Of a stretch of DNA of 42,523 nt, positions 8,463 through 15,901 are shown piece after piece. A program made the position numbers and the translations under genes. The notes under the pieces were generated by a model that saw only the letters and a list, made by a program, of their open reading frames with translations, made no database searches and was not told where the DNA came from. This stretch comes from Opitutia bacterium Tous-C1TDCM (GTDB lineage: Bacteria > Verrucomicrobiota > Verrucomicrobiia > Opitutales > Opitutaceae): contig NEUS01000020.1 of assembly GCA_002288455.1 (NCBI GenBank), positions 1 through 42,523 of the forward strand, read 5' to 3'. How positions within the stretch are numbered: position 1 is the first letter of the stretch; each line of letters opens with the position of its first letter.

Positions 8463-9476
8463 GTGCTGTTTACCTGCCAGGCCGGATTCGAGGATTTGCT
8501 CGCGCGCGAGCTGACGGAAGTGCACGGCGCCACGGTGCCGGAGCGGGGTCCGGGCTGGGTGCGCACGGCGGCGGCGTTGCCGGCGGGCGGGCCGGAGTTG
8601 GCCTTTTGCAATTTGGCTTTCGCGGCGCCGGTCGAGGTGAAGGGCGAGTCGGTCAACGCGCTCGCGGCGCAGGTCGCGGAGTTTTTTCTCGGCAGCCTGC
8701 GCGGTGAGCGCATCGAAGGCGCGTGGCCGAATCTTTGGCTGGGGCCGCAGGAGTTGGTCGGGTTGGGGCGGCGGCTCGGGGCGGTGGAGTCGGCGTTCGG
8801 CGAAATCCTGAAAAAGAAACTCGGCCGGGTGGCGAAATTGGCCGTGGCGGAGGCGCCGCGCGGGGCGGGGGCGTTCCGCGGGCTGGGGGTGTTCTTCGTC
8901 GATTTCGGCCGGGCCTATGCGACGCGCGATCTGTTGAGCCACGGGCAGCGGCGGATGGCGGACGACGACCGGGCGCCCTCGCGGTCGTATCTCAAGGTCG
9001 AGGAAGCGTATGCGGTATTTGGATGCGAGCCGGCGGCGGGCGAAACGGTGTGCGACCTGGGGGCGGCGCCGGGCGGCTGGAGTTTCAGTGCGGCGAAGCG
9101 CGGGGCGCAGGTGCTCGCGCTCGACAACGGGCCGCTCAAGGGCGGCGCGCTGGACCACCCGCAGATCGAGCACCGGCGGGAGGACGCGTTCCGGTATGCG
9201 CCGGCGGAGGGGCAGGTTTTCGACTGGCTGTTCTGCGATCTGGTGGAGGAGCCGCACCACGTGTTGCGGCAACTCGTGGAACCGTGGTTGGCGCGGCGGT
9301 GGTGCCGGCGCTTTGTGATCAATCTGAAGTTCGGGCGCGTCGATGCGGTGGGCTTGCTGCGCGAATTGCGGGCGCCGGATTCGCCGCTCGTGCGGTATGC
9401 GCCGGGGACGAAAATCCGGCACCTCTATCACGATCGCGAGGAGATCACTTTGATCGGGGAAGTTCGCGGTAGTTGA
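8463..9476 (+). CDS. RlmM-like 23S rRNA ribose 2'-O-methyltransferase (FtsJ/RrmJ fold)
   Basis: The 337-residue protein starts with GTG at 8463, the only usable start in frame, with GGGAGGGAAG upstream. The N-terminal 130 residues (LFTCQAGFEDLLARELTE) match the THUMP-like region of RlmM. The C-terminal half is an RrmJ-type SAM domain: motif I CDLGAAPGGW (about 197-206) and the K-D-K-E catalytic tetrad, Lys178 (SYLKVEE), Asp259 (CDLVEEP), Lys289 (INLKFG) and a Glu at 326/327 (REEITL). RlmM in E. coli methylates the ribose of C2498 in 23S rRNA; the same target is likely but not proven. The stop TGA is formed by the first unit of a GTTGAAG repeat array. Confidence 0.88.
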   Translation: MLFTCQAGFEDLLARELTEVHGATVPERGPGWVRTAAALPAGGPELAFCNLAFAAPVEVKGESVNALAAQVAEFFLGSLRGERIEGAWPNLWLGPQELVGLGRRLGAVESAFGEILKKKLGRVAKLAVAEAPRGAGAFRGLGVFFVDFGRAYATRDLLSHGQRRMADDDRAPSRSYLKVEEAYAVFGCEPAAGETVCDLGAAPGGWSFSAAKRGAQVLALDNGPLKGGALDHPQIEHRREDAFRYAPAEGQVFDWLFCDLVEEPHHVLRQLVEPWLARRWCRRFVINLKFGRVDAVGLLRELRAPDSPLVRYAPGTKIRHLYHDREEITLIGEVRGS

Positions 9477-9507
9477 AGGTTGAAAGGTGAAAGTTGAAGG
9501 AACGGAA
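9473..9507 (+). repeat. Heptamer array (GTTGAAR/GGTGAAA) at the 3' end of the methyltransferase gene
   Basis: Units TTGAAG, GTTGAAA, GGTGAAA, GTTGAAG follow each other and end in GAACGGAA. The first unit contains the stop codon of the preceding gene. The same ending, GAACGGAA or GATCGGAA, closes the arrays at 10708 and 22236. Confidence 0.7.
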
Positions 9508-9532
9508 ACGGGGTCGCGGGCGGTGCGGAGGG

Positions 9533-9699
9533 ATTGGACACAGAAGGCACAGAGGGAGGAGACGGAGGTCACGGAGGCTGCTGCGGACTTCGACGGCGAC
9601 GATGTTTTGCCGGGCCGGGTGCGTCTCCGCGCTGAGCGGTATTGTACTCTGTGACCTCCTCTTCCCCTCCTCCGTGTCCTCTGTGACCCAATCACTGTG
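9533..9699. repeat. Imperfect long inverted repeat of CACAGAGG/GGAGG type
   Basis: The left arm (9533-9577) reads ATTGGACACAGAAGGCACAG and continues with GGAGGAGACGGAGGTCACGG; the right arm (9647-9699) is largely its reverse complement (CTCCGTGTCCTCTGTGACCC, AATCACTGTG). About 70 bases separate them. No gene is present between. The right arm runs up to the first in-frame ATG of the next open frame at 9697, though the real start of that gene is placed at 9760. Such an arrangement could be a decayed mobile miniature element or an RNA hairpin. Confidence 0.6.
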
Positions 9700-9759
9700 A
9701 CCCTCCGCTCCGGCGCGGTTTTGTTTGGTTTTGTGGCGGGGGGCTGCGCAGGCTTGGGC

Positions 9760-10719
9760 ATGAGCAAATTTCCTTTTCGCGGCGGCGATGAACGGCCGGC
9801 GTTGCGCCGATCGCCGGAACCGCGGCCGGCTCCGCTGGCGGCGCGGCCGCGGGCACGCGGCGAGACCGGCGGGCCGGATGAATTTGCGGCGCCGCCGCCG
9901 GCGGCCCCGGCGCACGATTTGCCGGGTTCGCGCAGCGGTCCGGCGCGGCACGAATTGAAAGTCTGCGGCCTCACGGCGGTGCGCGCGCGTTTCGCCAAGG
10001 ACCCGGATTCGATCCAGCGGCTGTTTTTCGACTACGCGACGGGGCGGCAGGTCGGCGTGATCAGCAAGGTGCTGGCGCAGAAGAAAAAGATCTACCGCTG
10101 CGTCGAGCCGGCCGAATTGGAAAAGGTGGCGGGCACGGTGCACCACGGCGGGATTGTCGCGGTGGTGACGCCGCCGGCGCTGCGGTCCGCGACGGCGGAG
10201 GACGCGGCGAAGTGGGGGCGGCGCGGCGAGGCGCTGCTGGTGCTCGATCGGATCGGCAACGCGCACAATCTCGGGGCCATCGCGCGCACGGCGGCGTTTT
10301 TCGGCGTGCCGCGGATCGTGATTCCGGACGACCCGGCGGCGGCGCGGCCGACGGATGCGGCGTTCCGCGTGGCGGAAGGCGGACTCGACCACGTCGAAGT
10401 GTGGACGGTGCCCGCGCTGGTGCCGTTTGCCGCGGCGTTGAAGGCGGCGGGTTTCGAAGTGGTCGGGGCGGCGACGCGCGGCGGGCGGCCGGAGGCCGCG
10501 GGCAAGCGCGGGGCGGAGACGAAGCCGGTGGCGTTGATTTTGGGCAACGAGGAGCACGGCTTGGCGCCGGAACTCACGGCGGCGTGCAGCCGGCTGGTGA
10601 CGATCCCCGGCGGCGGCGCGGTCGAGTCGCTCAATGTGTCGGTCGCGGCCGCGGTGCTGATGTGGGAATTGGTGGCGAAGGCCGCGCCGCGCGGCGCGGC
10701 GCGGCCGGTTGAAGGGTGA
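9760..10719 (+). CDS. TrmH/SpoU-family RNA 2'-O-methyltransferase (YfiF-like)
   Basis: The ATG at 9760 (MSKFPFRGG) gives 319 residues. Residues 1-60 are Pro/Arg-rich and probably disordered. A substrate-binding domain with ELKVCGLTAVRA and the GTVHHGGIVAVV segment (about 65-137) precedes the SPOUT knot domain with all three SpoU motifs: DRIGNAHNLGAIARTA (163-178), ALILGNEEHGL (258-268) and IPGGGAVESLNVSVAAAVLM (282-301). Layout and motifs resemble E. coli YfiF, a TrmH-family protein of unknown target, more than RlmB. The C-terminal codons and stop (PVEG-stop) are contributed by a GTTGAAG/GGTGAAA repeat array. It follows the RlmM-like gene at 283 bases; both would modify structural RNA. Confidence 0.88.
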   Translation: MSKFPFRGGDERPALRRSPEPRPAPLAARPRARGETGGPDEFAAPPPAAPAHDLPGSRSGPARHELKVCGLTAVRARFAKDPDSIQRLFFDYATGRQVGVISKVLAQKKKIYRCVEPAELEKVAGTVHHGGIVAVVTPPALRSATAEDAAKWGRRGEALLVLDRIGNAHNLGAIARTAAFFGVPRIVIPDDPAAARPTDAAFRVAEGGLDHVEVWTVPALVPFAAALKAAGFEVVGAATRGGRPEAAGKRGAETKPVALILGNEEHGLAPELTAACSRLVTIPGGGAVESLNVSVAAAVLMWELVAKAAPRGAARPVEG

Positions 10720-10744
10720 AAGTTGAAAGTTGAAAGATCGGAAC
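10708..10744 (+). repeat. Heptamer array at the 3' end of the SpoU gene
   Basis: Units GTTGAAG, GGTGAAA, GTTGAAA, GTTGAAA are followed by GATCGGAA. The first two lie inside the coding frame and supply the TGA stop. Downstream, 10789-10848 contains a different short repeat, AATTTCCGAAACTCC twice plus further GAAACCCGAACTCC-like copies, before the terminator hairpin. Confidence 0.7.
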
Positions 10745-10849
10745 CGGCGAATCCGGGCCGTGTTGCCGAAAGGGCAATTCGAGGCGCGGGGAATTTCCGA
10801 AACTCCAATTTCAAATTTCCGAAACTCCGAAACCCGAACTCCAAACTTT

Positions 10850-10878
10850 GAAAACGCGGCGGTTCACGCCGCGTTTTC
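10850..10878. terminator. Bidirectional hairpin terminator between convergent genes
   Basis: A perfect 12-bp stem, GAAAACGCGGCG (10850-10861) and CGCCGCGTTTTC (10867-10878), with loop GTTCA. The A run on one side and T run on the other make it a plausible intrinsic terminator in both directions. On the minus strand it overlaps the stop codon (10877-10879) of the small membrane protein gene. Confidence 0.85.
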
Positions 10879-11359
10879 AGTAGTGGTCCATGACGAACCA
10901 CATGATCCACGTGAGGCCGACGGTGAAGACGACGAGGCCGGCGAGGCCGAAGATCACGGTCATGGGATTCAGCCCGAGGAGAAAGACGAGGCCGGCGAGG
11001 CTGCCGTTGCCGGCGCAGAGCAAAAACCAGTAGTCGCGTTTGCGGCGCGAGGACGGGGGCGGGGGGAGGACGACGTCGTTGAGGCCGGCGGCGTTGGCGC
11101 GGGCGAGGTTTTCCCGGAGGACGCCGTGGACATCGGTGCGACCGGCGGTGGGTTCGCGGCGGGGCGAGAGCAGGGGTTGGCCGGTGGCGGCGAGCCGGGC
11201 GAGATCGCGGACATCGATGGGGCCGGAATCGGGCTGACCCGGGGGCGAAGCGGCGGCCGGGCCGGAGGCGTCGGCGGCGACCGGCGCGGCGTTCATCCGT
11301 TCGAATTCGCGCGGCTTCAGCTGGTAGTGTTTCCGCGGCGGGTCGTCGGTGTCGGCCAT
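10877..11359 (-). CDS. Unknown protein with two C-terminal membrane segments
   Basis: The ATG at 11359 gives 160 residues. Residues 1-105 are hydrophilic, Pro/Ala-rich and probably mostly disordered, apart from a possible helix around DVRDLARLAATGQPLLSP. Two hydrophobic segments follow at about 111-130 (WFLLCAGNGSLAGLVFLLGL) and 134-156, with a short Asn-Pro turn between them, and the chain ends on DHY. No family is recognised. The gene lies 74 bases downstream of the TPR gene on the same strand and may share its transcript. Real coding is supported by the membrane-like pattern and by the terminator placed at its stop. Confidence 0.65.
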   Translation of the reverse strand: MADTDDPPRKHYQLKPREFERMNAAPVAADASGPAAASPPGQPDSGPIDVRDLARLAATGQPLLSPRREPTAGRTDVHGVLRENLARANAAGLNDVVLPPPPSSRRKRDYWFLLCAGNGSLAGLVFLLGLNPMTVIFGLAGLVVFTVGLTWIMWFVMDHY

Positions 11360-11433
11360 CGGCGGGGAAGAAAGGCGATCGCGGTCCCGGGGTAAAGGCC
11401 GCGCCGCGTCCGGGGCCGCAATTCGCAGGGAAT

Positions 11434-12198
11434 TCAGGCGGGTCCGAGATCGGCGAGGGCGGCGCGGGCGCGGGCCTTGGCGGGTTCGTCGTGGATGCCT
11501 TTCGACGGGAGACCGAGGCCGTGTTGCCAGGCGGCACGGGCGGCGGCTGGGTCGCCGGCGGCGAGGAGGGCGAAGCCGAGTTCGAGGTGGTGCTGCAATT
11601 CGCCGGGCTCGAGTTCGAGGGCGCGGCGCAGATGGCGGACGGCGGTGGCGACGGACGCTTCGGGCAGGCCGCCGTAGAAGAGGCGGACGAAGAAGCGGGC
11701 GGTGGCGCCGAGGGTGGCGACCTCGTAGTTCCAGCGGCCGGCGACGTGGTGGGCCCAGGCGTAAGCCGGGTCGAGGGCGAGGGCGCGTTCGGCGTTTTCG
11801 AGCACGAAGCGGGAGTAGCGCACCTTGTCGCGGGTGTCGCTGTAGACGGCGAGTTTGCCGTAGGAGACGGCGACGGAGAGGACGTTGACGGCGTTCTTCG
11901 GATCGGCGGCGACGGCGCGCTGGGAGTAGGCGAGGGCGCGTTCGGCGGAGGTGCGTTTCTCCTCCTTGGTCGGGAGCTCGGGCGTGAGGTCGGAGTATTG
12001 CTGGGCGATTTTCTGGAGGAGAAAGCCGTCGGGCGGGGCGGCTTTTTCGGCGGCGAGAAACAGGTCCAACGCGCGGCGGACCTCGCGGTTGGCTTCGGCG
12101 GCGAGGCCGGCGCGGACGAGGTCGGCGGCGGATTCGGAGTGCGACGGGAGGACCGTGGCGAGTCCGAGCAGGCAGAGGGACACGAGACGGCGGAGCAT
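11434..12198 (-). CDS. Secreted TPR protein related to the RMDN (regulator of microtubule dynamics) family
   Basis: The ATG at 12198 gives 254 residues with a signal peptide (MLRRLVSLCLLGLATVLPSHS). The remainder is TPR-like helices. The central section has SRFVLENAERALALDPAYAW, HHVAGRWNYEVATLG and RLFYGGLPEASVATAV, and then LEPGELQHHLELGFALLAAG; this set of motifs is characteristic of bacterial homologues of eukaryotic RMDN proteins as I know the family. Those bacterial proteins are periplasmic or membrane-anchored scaffolds of unknown role. It is divergent from the VOC gene at 12283 and lies upstream of the two-helix protein. No enzyme motif is visible. Confidence 0.75.
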   Translation of the reverse strand: MLRRLVSLCLLGLATVLPSHSESAADLVRAGLAAEANREVRRALDLFLAAEKAAPPDGFLLQKIAQQYSDLTPELPTKEEKRTSAERALAYSQRAVAADPKNAVNVLSVAVSYGKLAVYSDTRDKVRYSRFVLENAERALALDPAYAWAHHVAGRWNYEVATLGATARFFVRLFYGGLPEASVATAVRHLRRALELEPGELQHHLELGFALLAAGDPAAARAAWQHGLGLPSKGIHDEPAKARARAALADLGPA

Positions 12199-12282
12199 AC
12201 GAAAGAGATACGGATGACGGAAGGCCGCGGGTGCAAGGATCGCGGTTTGCAGCCACGGAAGTTTTGGCCATGGTGGCCGACC

Positions 12283-12735
12283 GTGCGCAAGCGTCCCGAC
12301 ATTCCCCGGCTCGACGGCGGGCCGCAGACCGTGCTGCTGGTGGAGGACGTGGCGCGGGCGGCGGCGTTCTACGGCGGAAGCGTGCGGCTGCAGGCGCGCG
12401 ACGGCGACGCGGGGCGCTATGCGGAATTCGATACCGGCGACGGCGGCGTGCTGGTGCTGGTGAAACGCGAAGGGTCGATCGCGCCGATGGCGACGGCGGC
12501 CGCGGAGGAAGCGCCGGCGACGTTGACGTTCACGATCGAGCCCGACGGCTACGAGCTGTGGAAGAAGTGGTTCGCGAAATGCAATGTGCCGGTGGAGCGG
12601 GAAACGACGTGGGTGCACGGCGGCCGCAGCTTGTTCGTGCGGGATCCGGACCGGCGGCGGCTGGAGTTCAAGACGCCCGCGGCGGTGGCGCCGCCGAAAC
12701 CGGCGCCCTTGCCGGAGCGGAAAAAGGACGAGTGA
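12283..12735 (+). CDS. VOC (glyoxalase / bleomycin-resistance fold) family protein
   Basis: A GTG at 12283 gives 150 residues; a TTG 36 bases upstream is the only in-frame alternative nearby. The sequence shows one VOC half-repeat pair: QTVLLVEDVARAAAFYG at the start, a strand pair around RYAEFDTGDGGVLVLVKREG, LTFTIEPDGYELWKKW in the second half, and RSLFVRDPDRRRLEFKTP at the end, the usual 'DPdGnxlE' metal-ligand turn with Glu kept. A Lys/Pro-rich tail follows. VOC proteins act on many small molecules or bind drugs; the substrate cannot be told. It converges with holA. Confidence 0.78.
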   Translation: MRKRPDIPRLDGGPQTVLLVEDVARAAAFYGGSVRLQARDGDAGRYAEFDTGDGGVLVLVKREGSIAPMATAAAEEAPATLTFTIEPDGYELWKKWFAKCNVPVERETTWVHGGRSLFVRDPDRRRLEFKTPAAVAPPKPAPLPERKKDE

Positions 12736-12759
12736 GGTCAAGCGCCCCGAGCTTTCGGA

Positions 12760-12840
12760 GTTTGACCGCAGATTTCACGGATGGGCCCGGATGAGGCGAT
12801 TTTCTGCCCGTGAGTTTGCGTGAATTCCGTTTTGTGAAGT
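12760..12840. repeat. Dispersed short intergenic repeat (ACCGCAGATTTCACGGATG type)
   Basis: Between the convergent VOC and holA genes lies GACCGCAGATTTCACGGATG followed by GGCCCGGATGAGGCG, and then a loosely complementary segment TGAGTTTGCGTGAATTCCG. A second copy of the CACCGCAGATT motif occurs at 33000-33010 beside another gene junction. No gene is present. Confidence 0.45.
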
Positions 12841-12886
12841 CCGGAAGCCGAGGGGCGTTGGGGGTGGCCGCGGGCGGGCCTGGGGT

Positions 12887-13984
12887 TCAGGACGCGAGGC
12901 AGCGGACGGACATTTCGCGGAGCACGTCTTCCTGCTCGTGGGAGCGGCGGACGATTTCCTCGAAGGCGGCGATGAATTCCTGCTGGTTGTCGATCAGGCG
13001 TTTCAAGGCGGGCAGTTTGGCGCTGCCGGCGAGTTTGCCGACGTACCAGGCGTTCTGGCTGAAGAGATTGTAGGAGCTCTTCTCGGTCGCGCCGACGAAG
13101 TGCGTGCCGTACAGCGAGGCGGCGCGGGGCAGGCCGTCGAGCCCGCGCGGGCCGAGGCGGGCGGCCCCGGCGTCGACGAGGGCGCGGACCTGGAGCAGGA
13201 TGCGGTTGCGGTTCTGCAGGGCGCTGAGGATCGGGCGGGCGTCGCCGCCGGAGAAGAAATGCCGGTGGAGCGCGGCGAGCGTCCACTTCAGGTCGCCGCT
13301 GAAGAAGGCTTCGGCCGCCTCGAAGAAATCGCCTTCGGCGACGTTGGGCGTGAGTTCGGCGACATGCGCCTCCTCGATGCGCGCGCCTTCGCCGGCGTAC
13401 ATCGCGAGCTTGCGCGTTTCCTCGACGATGAGGCGGGTGTTGGCGCCGACTTTCGCGAGCATCAGCTCGACGGCGCCGGGGGCGAAGGCGGCGCCGAGGG
13501 ATTTCGCCTCGGCGAGCGCGACTCCGGCCAGGGCTTCGCCGGCGCTGTCGGCATCGCCGCCCACGAGGGTGAAGTCGGCGTTTTTCTCGCACCACTTGGG
13601 GAACGAGCGGCGGCGGTCGACGGGCGCGGCCGTGATCAAGATGGCGGTGTCGGCGGGATTGGCGGCGGCGAGCAGGGCCTGCAGATCCTCGACGAGTCTG
13701 AGGGTGCTTTCGGCGCGGCCGGTGACGGAGTCGGCGAGGAAGTTGACGTCCTTCAGCCAGACGAGCCGGCGGCCGCCGAACATCGAGACGGTCTGGACGG
13801 CGTCGCGGAAGCGGTTGATCGCGGATTCGACCTCGCCGACATTGGCGGCGAAGCCGTTGACGGTCTCGCGGGCGAATTCGTCGGTGATTTCGGCGGCGAG
13901 GGCCTCGTAACGTTCCTTGCCGAGGCGGCCGACGAGAAAATCGTCCGCGCCGCCGATGAACGTGAAGGATTTCGCCGGAGCCAT
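12887..13984 (-). CDS. holA: DNA polymerase III subunit delta
   Basis: The ATG at 13984 gives 365 residues, the usual length for HolA. The N-terminal part starts FTFIGGADDFLVGRLGKERY, the family's degenerate AAA+ opening without a P-loop, followed by SMFGGRRLVWLKDVNFL and AILITAAPVDRRRSFPKW. The lid (about 170-215) and C-terminal collar domain (about 225-365, with ALQNRNRILLQVRALVDAG and SYNLFSQNAWYVGKLAG) are complete. Delta opens the beta clamp during clamp loading in the cytoplasm. The gene is divergent from the Ara4N operon; the gap between them holds candidate operator sequences. A start 69 bases upstream exists in frame but adds an Arg/Pro-rich stretch not expected in HolA. Confidence 0.88.
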   Translation of the reverse strand: MAPAKSFTFIGGADDFLVGRLGKERYEALAAEITDEFARETVNGFAANVGEVESAINRFRDAVQTVSMFGGRRLVWLKDVNFLADSVTGRAESTLRLVEDLQALLAAANPADTAILITAAPVDRRRSFPKWCEKNADFTLVGGDADSAGEALAGVALAEAKSLGAAFAPGAVELMLAKVGANTRLIVEETRKLAMYAGEGARIEEAHVAELTPNVAEGDFFEAAEAFFSGDLKWTLAALHRHFFSGGDARPILSALQNRNRILLQVRALVDAGAARLGPRGLDGLPRAASLYGTHFVGATEKSSYNLFSQNAWYVGKLAGSAKLPALKRLIDNQQEFIAAFEEIVRRSHEQEDVLREMSVRCLAS

Positions 13985-14045
13985 GGGGCGGCGGTTATGG
14001 CCCCGGGGCCGCGGCGGCGGCGACAATATTTTCCGCGCGCGGCGA

Positions 14046-14087
14046 ATGAACACGGGTTCATGCGGCGTTCACTCCGCCTTCATGCGG
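14046..14087. promoter_or_regulatory. Candidate operator region upstream of the Ara4N operon
   Basis: A 16-bp near-palindrome ATGAACACGGGTTCAT (14046-14061; arms ATGAAC and GTTCAT perfect) overlaps the first of two exact direct repeats TTCATGCGG (14057-14065 and 14079-14087) spaced 22 bp apart, two helical turns. It lies in the gap between divergent holA and arnT, about 110-150 bases before the arnT start. Regulatory function is an inference; no -35/-10 boxes are obvious in this GC-rich gap. Confidence 0.4.
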
Positions 14088-14196
14088 GGGCGCGAAGATG
14101 CCGGCCTTGTTTTCCCGCGCCACCGATTCCGAAACTGTCCCCGGCCGCATTATCGCCTTGGCGGCGTTGCCGCGGGCGGTAGCTGATTCGGAGCGC

Positions 14197-15900
14197 ATGA
14201 CGACGGCGAACGACCCCGGCCCCGCCCCGAGTGCCGCCCGCGATATTCGCTGGCTGCTGCTCGGCTTCGGCCTGCTCTACCTGTTTCTGCTCGGCCGGCT
14301 GCCGCTGGCGAATCCCGACGAATCGCGCTACGCGGAGATTCCGCGCGAGATGCTGGCGCGCGGGGACTGGGTGAGGCCGTACCTGAACGACGTCCCCTAT
14401 TTCGAGAAACCCCCGCTGGTCTATTGGACGGTGGGGTTGGCGCGGACGCTGTTCGGTCCGGGGGAATTTGCGGCGCGGCTGACGCCGGCGCTGTTCGGCC
14501 TGGGCGGCGTGCTGCTGCTGTATGCGGCCGGCCGGAGTTTCGCGGGCCGGCGGGCGGGCCTGTTGGCGGCGGCGGTGCTCGGAACCTCGCTGCTGTACTT
14601 CGGCCTCGCGCGGATTCTGCTGCTCGACATGGCGGTGTCGGTGCTGATGAGCGCGACGCTCGTCTGTTTCTGGCTGGGCGTGCGCGAACCGGCGGGGCGG
14701 AAACGGCAGCTGTTGTTTCTCGGCCTGTATGCGAGCGCGGCGCTGGCGACGTTGGCTAAAGGGCTGATCGGATTTCTGATCCCGGGGGCGGTGATGTTTC
14801 TCTGGCTGCTGATCTTCAACCAATGGGCGCGGCTGCGGCCGTTGCATTTGCCGACGGGCATCGCGCTGTTTCTGGCGCTGGCGGCGCCGTGGCACGTGCT
14901 GGCGGCGCTGCGGCACCCGGAGTGGGCGCAGTTCTATTTTGTGCAGGAGCATTGGGAGCGGTTCACGTCGACGGGCCATTTGCGCGAGGAGCCGGTGTGG
15001 TTTTTCGGGCCGGTGCTGCTGCTGGGATTGATGCCGTGGACGGGGTTTCTGCCGGCGGCGTTGCGGGAGTCGCTGGCCGGGGGCTGGGCGCGGCGGAAGG
15101 AGAATGCGGACGCGTGGTTCTTCGTCACGTGGGCGGCCTTCATTGTGCTCTTCTTCACGAAGTCGCAGTCGAAACTGATCCCGTACATCCTGCCCGCGCT
15201 GCCGCCGCTCGCGCTGCTGGTCGGCGCGTGGCTGGCGCGGCGGTGGGACGAAGGCGCGGCGGCGCGGCCGCGGCTGCGGTTCGGGTTCGGCGCGTGGGCG
15301 TTTTTTGCCGGGCTGCTCGCGGTGGCGCTGATTTTCGCGGTGCTGAAACCGGGGTTGATCCGCGACCCGGCGCAGGTCGCGGCGTTGCGGCCGTATGCGT
15401 TCGGGTTGGCGGCGGTGCTGGCGGCGGGCGGCGTCTTTGCGCCGTGGGCGGCGAAGTTGCGCGGCGCGGCCGCGGGCGTGGGCGCGCTGCTGTTCACGAT
15501 GGCGATATTCTACGGCGGCCTCGTCTTGGCTTCGCCGCATTTCGCGCGGGCGGGAGCGAAGGAACTCGGGCTGGTCGCCCGCGAACGCATCCCGGCCGGC
15601 GAACCCGTTTTCCACTACTGGATGTTTTTGCACGACTTCGTGTACTACAGCGAAAGGCCGGTCGGGCTCGTGGGCTACAAAGACGAATTGCAGATCCAGT
15701 TTCTCGACGCGGAGGAACGCGCGCGCCGCTTCGTCACGGACGCGGAGTTGCGGCGGCGCTGGGCCGGCCCGGAGCGGCTCTGGCTCGTCGTACGCAAACG
15801 CGACCAGCGGCACGCGGAATCGGTCTTCGCGGACGCGGCGTTCCGTTATCATTTGATTGCGGATACGCCGGTTTACAGCCTCCTCAGCAATCGCCCCTGA
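14197..15900 (+). CDS. arnT: ArnT-like aminoarabinose (or related glycosyl) transferase, GT83/PMT fold
   Basis: The ATG at 14197 (MTTAND) gives 567 residues, close to the roughly 550 of enterobacterial ArnT; an upstream ATG at 14098 would add 33 residues before the first helix and is less likely. The protein has about 12 membrane helices. The first periplasmic loop (about 39-68) has NPDESRYAEIPREMLARGDW and YFEKPPLVYW, the catalytic Asp and signature of ArnT/PMT enzymes, and LLLDMAVSVL follows later. ArnT moves Ara4N from undecaprenyl phosphate to lipid A phosphates on the outer face of the inner membrane, lowering charge and sensitivity to cationic peptides. It is the first gene of a seven-gene operon, one base before arnB. 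Confidence 0.9.
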   Translation: MTTANDPGPAPSAARDIRWLLLGFGLLYLFLLGRLPLANPDESRYAEIPREMLARGDWVRPYLNDVPYFEKPPLVYWTVGLARTLFGPGEFAARLTPALFGLGGVLLLYAAGRSFAGRRAGLLAAAVLGTSLLYFGLARILLLDMAVSVLMSATLVCFWLGVREPAGRKRQLLFLGLYASAALATLAKGLIGFLIPGAVMFLWLLIFNQWARLRPLHLPTGIALFLALAAPWHVLAALRHPEWAQFYFVQEHWERFTSTGHLREEPVWFFGPVLLLGLMPWTGFLPAALRESLAGGWARRKENADAWFFVTWAAFIVLFFTKSQSKLIPYILPALPPLALLVGAWLARRWDEGAAARPRLRFGFGAWAFFAGLLAVALIFAVLKPGLIRDPAQVAALRPYAFGLAAVLAAGGVFAPWAAKLRGAAAGVGALLFTMAIFYGGLVLASPHFARAGAKELGLVARERIPAGEPVFHYWMFLHDFVYYSERPVGLVGYKDELQIQFLDAEERARRFVTDAELRRRWAGPERLWLVVRKRDQRHAESVFADAAFRYHLIADTPVYSLLSNRP

Positions 15901-15901
15901 C

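Noticed and set aside
14098-14196. Upstream ATG extending ArnT by 33 residues
   Set aside because: The extension lies before the first helix, has no family counterpart, and the ATG at 14197 fits the ArnT start.
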